Positions 59,677-64,000 of a stretch of DNA of 64,000 bases are shown in pieces. The DNA is from an uncultured Pseudomonadota bacterium (GTDB lineage Bacteria > Myxococcota_A > UBA796 > GCA-2862545): positions 1-64,000 of the forward strand of contig CAJXTB010000020.1 of assembly GCA_913061235.1 (NCBI GenBank). The letters are read 5' to 3'. Below the pieces are notes generated by a model that did no database searches, had not been told where the DNA came from, and saw only the letters and a program-made list of their open reading frames with translations. The position numbers were made by a program, and so were the translations under genes. Position 1 is the first letter of the stretch. Every line of letters begins with the position of its first letter.

Positions 59677-61188
59677 CTACTCGTCGTCTGAACCACGCTT
59701 GCGACGTCGAGGACGCTTACCCGCCGAATCGCTGCTTGAACGACGCTTGGGACGCTTTGTGGGAGCCTCTGCTTTGGCGTCGTCTGCGGGGGCATCCTCC
59801 ACCTGGGCGTCCTCGACCTTGGCGTCGTCGTCGCTCGCTGCTCCACGTCTACGTGGACGCTTGGGCGTGTCTCCGTCGTCATCACTGCTCGGCCGGCGCC
59901 GGGGACGCTTGGGTGCTTCAGTGGAGTCTTCAGCGTCGTCCTCCGTCTTTGCGGTTGGGCGACGCCGGGGGCGCTTGGGGGCTTCGTCTTCAGCGCTGTC
60001 GTCTGCACTCGGCCGACGCCGAGGGCGCTTGGGCTTGGCCTCTTCTTCGGTGGCCTTCGCATCCGTACGACGCCGGGGGCGCTTGGGCTTGTTGTCCTCG
60101 ACGACCTCTGCAATCGGCTCCACAGCTTCGGTGGCCTTGGCTTTGCCCTTACGACCCCGTCCGCCGCGGCTCTCCCACCGGTCGTCCGTCTCTGCGGCAC
60201 GCTCAATGGCCTCTTGTACAGCCTTTTGCCCGCGTGGCCGAATGGCACGACCCGCAACAGGAATGGCGCGGGTATCGTCCACTGATTTGAGTGCGGTGCC
60301 GCGCTTGCTGGTGTGCACTTTCTGCGCACACTCTGCCAATGTATCGCCGGGTAGACCGGCATCCAGCAGTCCTTCACAGGCGGCAACAAAGTCTTCTGGG
60401 CTGTCAAAGCGATTGCGTGGGTCGAAGTTGAGGGCGTAGGCCAGAACTTCTGCGACCGGCTTGCCCATCTTCTTGGCTTGCTTGTTGATGAGCTGGGGCA
60501 GGGCACCAGACTCAAGACTCTTGCGAATGTCAGTGACTGAGCCGTCCAAGAGCGGCACACCGAGAATCATCTCAGCGGCAATCAGCGCCAGTGAGCACAG
60601 GTCGGCTTGGGCGTCCTCTGGTGCACCCATGGCGCGTTCAGGCGGTGCGTAGCGCCAGGTATCGGCCTGTGTTGGGTAGCTGTCGTCTTCGCGGAACTTG
60701 AGTAGCTCTGGCGAGATCAGCCCATAGCCAATGATCTGCAGCTCACCGTCTGCGCGGACCAGCACTCGCCAAGGCGTCAGGTCGCCATGGGAAAACACGC
60801 CTTGGTCAGCGCCTGTCTCCGCGGCTTCTCCCAAGATCATACCGCCAAGAAAACACAGCTCGACTGCGGCGCGCACACCGGCGGCCTTCTTGGTCTTGCG
60901 AGACGTAGAGAGGATTTCAGCAACGGAGCGGGCATGTCCGGTTGGGTATAGAAGAATGCCTTCTTTCGGAAGGTAGGCACTCAGCTCCACCAGGCCCGTA
61001 ACCATGGGGAATTCCATGAAGCTGCGCGCAAGTTCGATACTCTGCGACAGAACTGGCATGTCCCGGTACGGTTCGTCTAGGCGAATCGCGGTGACGAGCG
61101 GACCGTCTTCTGGGTTGAGCTCAACAAGTTGAGCGGTAGGACCATCGACTGTACGACCAGTCACCATCATGTCTGCAAGAGTTTCCAT
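59677..61188 (-). CDS. Pseudokinase-like protein with C-terminal KRPRRR repeats
   Basis: A 503-aa soluble protein. About residues 90-290 follow a protein kinase fold (VFSHGDLTPWRVLVRADGELQIIGYGL, then WRYAPPERAMG, then ADLCSLALIAAEMILG). The catalytic loop is HGDLTPWRV (the Asn after HRD is absent) and the DFG position reads GYG, so it is probably inactive. The C-terminal 200 residues alternate acidic stretches with PKRPRRRP-type basic motifs, repeated about seven times, like nucleic-acid-binding tails. It might recruit nucleic acid or nucleoid partners. It is divergent from lvaA-like. Confidence 0.78.
   Translation of the reverse strand: METLADMMVTGRTVDGPTAQLVELNPEDGPLVTAIRLDEPYRDMPVLSQSIELARSFMEFPMVTGLVELSAYLPKEGILLYPTGHARSVAEILSTSRKTKKAAGVRAAVELCFLGGMILGEAAETGADQGVFSHGDLTPWRVLVRADGELQIIGYGLISPELLKFREDDSYPTQADTWRYAPPERAMGAPEDAQADLCSLALIAAEMILGVPLLDGSVTDIRKSLESGALPQLINKQAKKMGKPVAEVLAYALNFDPRNRFDSPEDFVAACEGLLDAGLPGDTLAECAQKVHTSKRGTALKSVDDTRAIPVAGRAIRPRGQKAVQEAIERAAETDDRWESRGGRGRKGKAKATEAVEPIAEVVEDNKPKRPRRRTDAKATEEEAKPKRPRRRPSADDSAEDEAPKRPRRRPTAKTEDDAEDSTEAPKRPRRRPSSDDDGDTPKRPRRRGAASDDDAKVEDAQVEDAPADDAKAEAPTKRPKRRSSSDSAGKRPRRRKRGSDDE
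59683..60120 (-). repeat. Tandem coding repeats for acidic-KRPRRR blocks
   Basis: Degenerate repeats of a unit reading CGCCGGGGGCGCTTGGG on the plus strand, encoding PKRPRRR blocks separated by acidic spacers in the pseudokinase-like protein. The repeats likely arose by duplication; copy number may vary or be misassembled. Confidence 0.75.
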
Positions 61189-61241
61189 CGCGCGTACACT
61201 ACCGCAGGTGAGCGGGTGAGGGGTGCGTTACGGCTCGGCGC

Positions 61242-62228
61242 ATGACTGTCTCCGAACGATTGACCGACAACCTTCGCCGCCAAGGGTGCGACGCGCGGGT
61301 CATCTCTACCGAACCTCTAGCCGGGGGCGCCTGCCAAGACTTGTTTCGCGTAGTCTTGGAGCGCGACGGTGTTGAGCAGACCTGGGTGTTGCGCAGTGAT
61401 GCGCGGACCTCGCTACCAGGCAGCATCTCGCGGGCTGATGAGTACCCTGTGGTGCACGCGGCGAATGCTGCGGGGGTTCCGACTCCAGCGGTGCGTTGGT
61501 TTGGCGAGGGCATCGTCCGCGAGGGGGCTGGCGCCTACATGATGGAGTGGCGCGAGGGCATTGCATTGGGGGGCAAGGTGACCCGGCACCCGTCTCTCGC
61601 TGCGGCGCGTGAGGTGCTACCCGAACAGCTCGCCCAGGCCTTGGCTATGATTCACAGTGTGACGCCGCCAGCTGGGTTGCAAGGGCCTGCAGATGGGCAG
61701 GGCTCGGCGGCGTGGTCGCTGTCGAAGCTTCGTGCGTCAATGGACCGCTTGCCGTCCGCTCGTCCAGACCTGGAGTTGGCGTTTTGTTGGCTGTCTGAGA
61801 ACGCTCCAGAGGACCCCGTTGGATTGGTTCATGGCGACTTTCGCGTCGGCAACTTCCTCGTCGACAACACCGGACTCACCGCGGTGCTCGACTGGGAGTT
61901 CGCCCACCGAGGCAGCCCCTTCGAAGACATGGGCTGGCTGTCGGTGCGTGACTGGCGATTCGGCGTGCTGGACAAGCCCGTTGGCGGCTTGTGTGACCGC
62001 GCCGAGTTTTACGCGGCCTACGAAGCGGCCGGCGGCATTGCGGTGAATCCACAGTCCGTCCACTTCTGGGAGGTCTTTGGAAACCTGAGCTGGGCCACGG
62101 GCGCACTCTGGCAGACCCAGCGCTACCTAGACGGGGACTACGACTTTGAGCTGTTGGCCATTGGCCGGCGCACCGCGGAAATGACCTTCGAGGCCCTTCG
62201 CCTCATTGAGCGTGGGGTGTGGCAATGA
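61242..62228 (+). CDS. lvaA: APH-family kinase, LvaA-like (4-hydroxyacyl-CoA kinase candidate)
   Basis: A 328-aa aminoglycoside phosphotransferase-fold kinase. Motifs: catalytic loop GLVHGDFRVGNFLVD and Mg2+-binding LDWEFAHRGSP. Such proteins occur beside acyl-CoA dehydrogenases and phosphorylate 4-hydroxyacyl-CoA (LvaA in levulinate catabolism; ACAD10/11 in animals carry the same two domains on one chain). The three-gene order kinase - small protein - acyl-CoA dehydrogenase matches lvaABC. The stop overlaps the next start by 4 nt. The substrate is inferred from gene order. Confidence 0.75.
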   Translation: MTVSERLTDNLRRQGCDARVISTEPLAGGACQDLFRVVLERDGVEQTWVLRSDARTSLPGSISRADEYPVVHAANAAGVPTPAVRWFGEGIVREGAGAYMMEWREGIALGGKVTRHPSLAAAREVLPEQLAQALAMIHSVTPPAGLQGPADGQGSAAWSLSKLRASMDRLPSARPDLELAFCWLSENAPEDPVGLVHGDFRVGNFLVDNTGLTAVLDWEFAHRGSPFEDMGWLSVRDWRFGVLDKPVGGLCDRAEFYAAYEAAGGIAVNPQSVHFWEVFGNLSWATGALWQTQRYLDGDYDFELLAIGRRTAEMTFEALRLIERGVWQ

Positions 62229-62617
62229 CCAGCGGAGCGGATGCCAACGTGTTGCTGCAAGGTCTAGCGGTCTTTCTTGGAGAGACCGTCCGTCCGGCGA
62301 TTTCCGACAAGGGCCTGGCCTTTCGTGTGCGTATTGCCCAGCACATGGCCATGTCGCTTGCCTTCGAGCAACAGTTTGCCGAAGGTCACGACCGAGCCGC
62401 CCTTCGGCGGTTGTCTGTGCTGCTGTTTGAGGACGTCACCGTGTCCACAGCCGCGCAAGCCAAAGTGCGGCGGGTGGAGCTAGAGGCTCAGCTTGCCGCT
62501 GCCATTCGCGACGGGACCATCAGCCCAGATGCCGCCCGCCCTCATATTGAGCAGAGTCTTCGCGACGAACTCTCGTTCACCAATCCCGCTTTTGACCTGC
62601 GTAAGGACCTTCCATGA
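62225..62617 (+). CDS. lvaB: LvaB-like small protein (DUF6285 type)
   Basis: A 130-aa helical protein, MTSGADANVLLQGLAVFLGE and beyond, overlapping the kinase gene by 4 nt and the dehydrogenase gene by 4 nt. It resembles the DUF6285 proteins often found between an APH-type kinase and an acyl-CoA dehydrogenase; in the levulinate pathway the matching small protein LvaB is required for LvaA activity. No catalytic motifs were seen. Confidence 0.68.
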   Translation: MTSGADANVLLQGLAVFLGETVRPAISDKGLAFRVRIAQHMAMSLAFEQQFAEGHDRAALRRLSVLLFEDVTVSTAAQAKVRRVELEAQLAAAIRDGTISPDAARPHIEQSLRDELSFTNPAFDLRKDLP

Positions 62618-63810
62618 ACGACTTTCTTCTGACGCCTGAGCTCACCGCACTCCGCCGCGAGGTTCGCACGTTCGTAGACGAACACGTCATCCCCAACGAG
62701 GACGCGGTGCTCGCGGAAGATGCCAAGGGCGAGCGCACAACGCTGGACCGGCTTCAGGCGATTGCCAAAGAGGGCGGCCTGTGGACGCCCCACTTGCCGG
62801 TGGACGTGGGTGGCAGAGGCCTCGGCCCCATGGGCATGTGTGCGGTCTTCCGCGAGCTCGGCCGGTCTCCTGCTGGCGCACGTGCGTGCAACTGTGACGC
62901 TCCCGACCAAGGCAACATGGACCTGCTGCTTCGCGTGGCCTCGGAGTCGATTCGCGAGCGCTGGCTCGGCCCGCTGATTGCGGATGAGTCGACCAGTGCC
63001 TTCTGCATGACGGAGCCGGCTCCGGGTGCGGGCTCGGACCCCAGCAACTTGGCGACCACAGCCGTGCGAGACGGCGACGACTGGGTCATCAACGGCCACA
63101 AGTGGTACTCCACGGGTGGTGGGAAAGCAGCTTTTCTCATTGTTATGGCCCGAACCAGTGAAGACAAGCGCAATGGCGCGAGCATGTTCGTGGTCGACCG
63201 CCACGCCGCAGGCATCGAGCACGTACGCGACATGAACACCATGAGCGAAGGCTTCTTGGCCCACCGCGAGGCTGAGTTCCTGTTCAAGGACGTGCGGGTG
63301 GGCGGAGACGCTATCCTGGGCCAGATCGGGGATGGTTTCTCACTGGCCCAGGCGCGCTTGGTGCCCGCCCGTCTGACCCACTGCATGCGCTGGCTCGGTC
63401 TGGCAGACCGCACGCTGGACATGTGTCGTGAGTACATCGGACGGCGGGTCAGTTTCGGCAAGCCACTGGCTCGTCATGGCGCCATTCAGCGCATGATTGC
63501 AGACAATGCCATGAAGATTCACCAGGGCAACCTGATGACCCTTCACTGTGCCACGCTTCTTGAGGCCGGCCTCGACAAGCAGGCGCGCCCGTACAGCTCC
63601 ATGGCCAAGAACCAAGTAGCCAAGCTGCTCTGCCAGGTGTTGGACGACGCCATTCAGATGCACGGTGGACTCGGGTACAGCGACGACTTGCCCTTCGGTC
63701 GGTGGTACCGCAGCTCCCGTGCCGCGCGCATTGCGGACGGCCCCGATGAAGTCCACGAGATGGTCGTGGCCCGTGATTGGCTTGCCGGCAGGCTAAACTT
63801 GTTGGTGTGA
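62614..63810 (+). CDS. lvaC: Acyl-CoA dehydrogenase, LvaC-like
   Basis: A 398-aa flavoprotein. N-terminal LTALRREVRTFVDEHVIPNE; FAD and substrate motifs FCMTEPAPGAGSDPSNL and HKWYSTGGGKAAFLIVM; C-terminal IQMHGGLGYSDDLPF and RIADGPDEVHEMVVARDW. In lva/ACAD11 pathways this enzyme helps remove the 4-phospho group after LvaA acts, letting 4-hydroxyacyl-CoA enter beta-oxidation. Overlaps lvaB-like by 4 nt. Confidence 0.85.
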   Translation: MNDFLLTPELTALRREVRTFVDEHVIPNEDAVLAEDAKGERTTLDRLQAIAKEGGLWTPHLPVDVGGRGLGPMGMCAVFRELGRSPAGARACNCDAPDQGNMDLLLRVASESIRERWLGPLIADESTSAFCMTEPAPGAGSDPSNLATTAVRDGDDWVINGHKWYSTGGGKAAFLIVMARTSEDKRNGASMFVVDRHAAGIEHVRDMNTMSEGFLAHREAEFLFKDVRVGGDAILGQIGDGFSLAQARLVPARLTHCMRWLGLADRTLDMCREYIGRRVSFGKPLARHGAIQRMIADNAMKIHQGNLMTLHCATLLEAGLDKQARPYSSMAKNQVAKLLCQVLDDAIQMHGGLGYSDDLPFGRWYRSSRAARIADGPDEVHEMVVARDWLAGRLNLLV

Positions 63811-63903
63811 GCCGACACTTATGGAGGGAACGCCGCCGGGCTCTTCCATCACCGGCGTCGGCCACGTCCGTTGGGTGGGGCCGTCAATCGACCGGGAGTC
63901 TGC
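63811..63903. other. Intergenic spacer after the lvaABC-like operon
   Basis: 93 bp with no ORF. GGGAG lies 5 nt before the ATG of the last partial gene and is its likely SD. No clear terminator was seen. Confidence 0.6.
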
Positions 63904-64000
63904 ATGTTGACCGCCTTGCTTGTAGTGTTTGCGCTAGCGAATCCAGCGGCAGACAACCTGCCGCGCTTTCGAACATCCACAGCCATTGTGGAGGTCACAC
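63904..64000 (+). CDS. Start of a secreted protein, cut by window end
   Basis: Thirty-two codons are visible: MLTALLVVFALANPAADN, a signal peptide with likely cleavage near Ala12-Ala16, then LPRFRTSTAIVEVT. The latter resembles the opening strand of VWFA-related secreted proteins, but too little is present to assign. GGGAG upstream supports the start. Confidence 0.55.
   Translation, partial: MLTALLVVFALANPAADNLPRFRTSTAIVEVT

Overview
The window looks like a draft-assembly contig from a Myxococcota-type (deltaproteobacterial) genome, roughly 60% G+C by eye. The signs are Ser/Thr kinases and pseudokinases, MopE-like Asp/Cys metal-binding repeats, a MYXO-CTERM-like tail (44419-44823), about a dozen lipoproteins, frequent GTG/TTG starts and mostly short intergenic gaps. 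No phage, IS, CRISPR or rRNA/tRNA genes were seen. Bases 1-47 are not genomic: they are an Illumina Nextera P7 tail with an index, so the first gene (mazG) is cut by the assembly edge.

Layout. 48-2831: mazG (partial), divergent from a Ser/Thr kinase fused to a cyclase-homology domain, then a DUF2058 gene. 3120-14798: a ten-gene minus-strand operon running from a large membrane pseudokinase through two lipoproteins, a peptide/nickel-type ABC importer (binding protein, two permeases, two short ATPases), a TPR protein and a TolB-like propeller. 14899-18696: a small lipoprotein, purH and convergent purD, and an unknown protein. 18740-39353: an accessory surface region. It holds a MopE-repeat C-type lectin lipoprotein, a Cys-rich lipoprotein, an unknown gene, a KptA-Nudix fusion, an exported nuclease with a lamin-tail domain, three tandem paralogous giant repeat lipoproteins (about 865-1221 aa), a lipoprotein with two aspartic-protease motifs, and a MopE-repeat/beta-helix/Gly-rich lipoprotein. 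39364-50884: a CoaX homologue with altered active-site motifs, a lipoprotein, hisC, an SDR, a lipoprotein, a MYXO-CTERM-like protein, a membrane protein, and the tightly overlapping glyQ-glyS-ppdK set. 51312-57448: a VKOR-DsbA-FGE-TlpA four-part fusion, mutT, an OmpA/TSP3 porin-like protein, an FHA-FHA-winged-helix regulator and a ferredoxin. 57461-64000: an exported dikinase-like lipoprotein with plant glucan-water-dikinase domain order, a pseudokinase with KRPRRR repeats, an lvaABC-like operon and the start of a secreted protein.

How it fits together. Much of the coding capacity serves the cell surface: Asp/Cys-rich, probably Ca2+-binding lipoproteins need disulfides, and a dedicated oxidoreductase fusion is encoded nearby. 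The best candidates for undescribed biology are the VKOR-DsbA-FGE-TlpA fusion, the exported dikinase-like lipoprotein, the three-gene repeat-lipoprotein family, the KptA-Nudix fusion, the two copies of an inverted-repeat element at 2908-3090 and 51001-51230, and two Shine-Dalgarno-masking hairpins. All function calls rest on reading motifs by eye; no database search was run.
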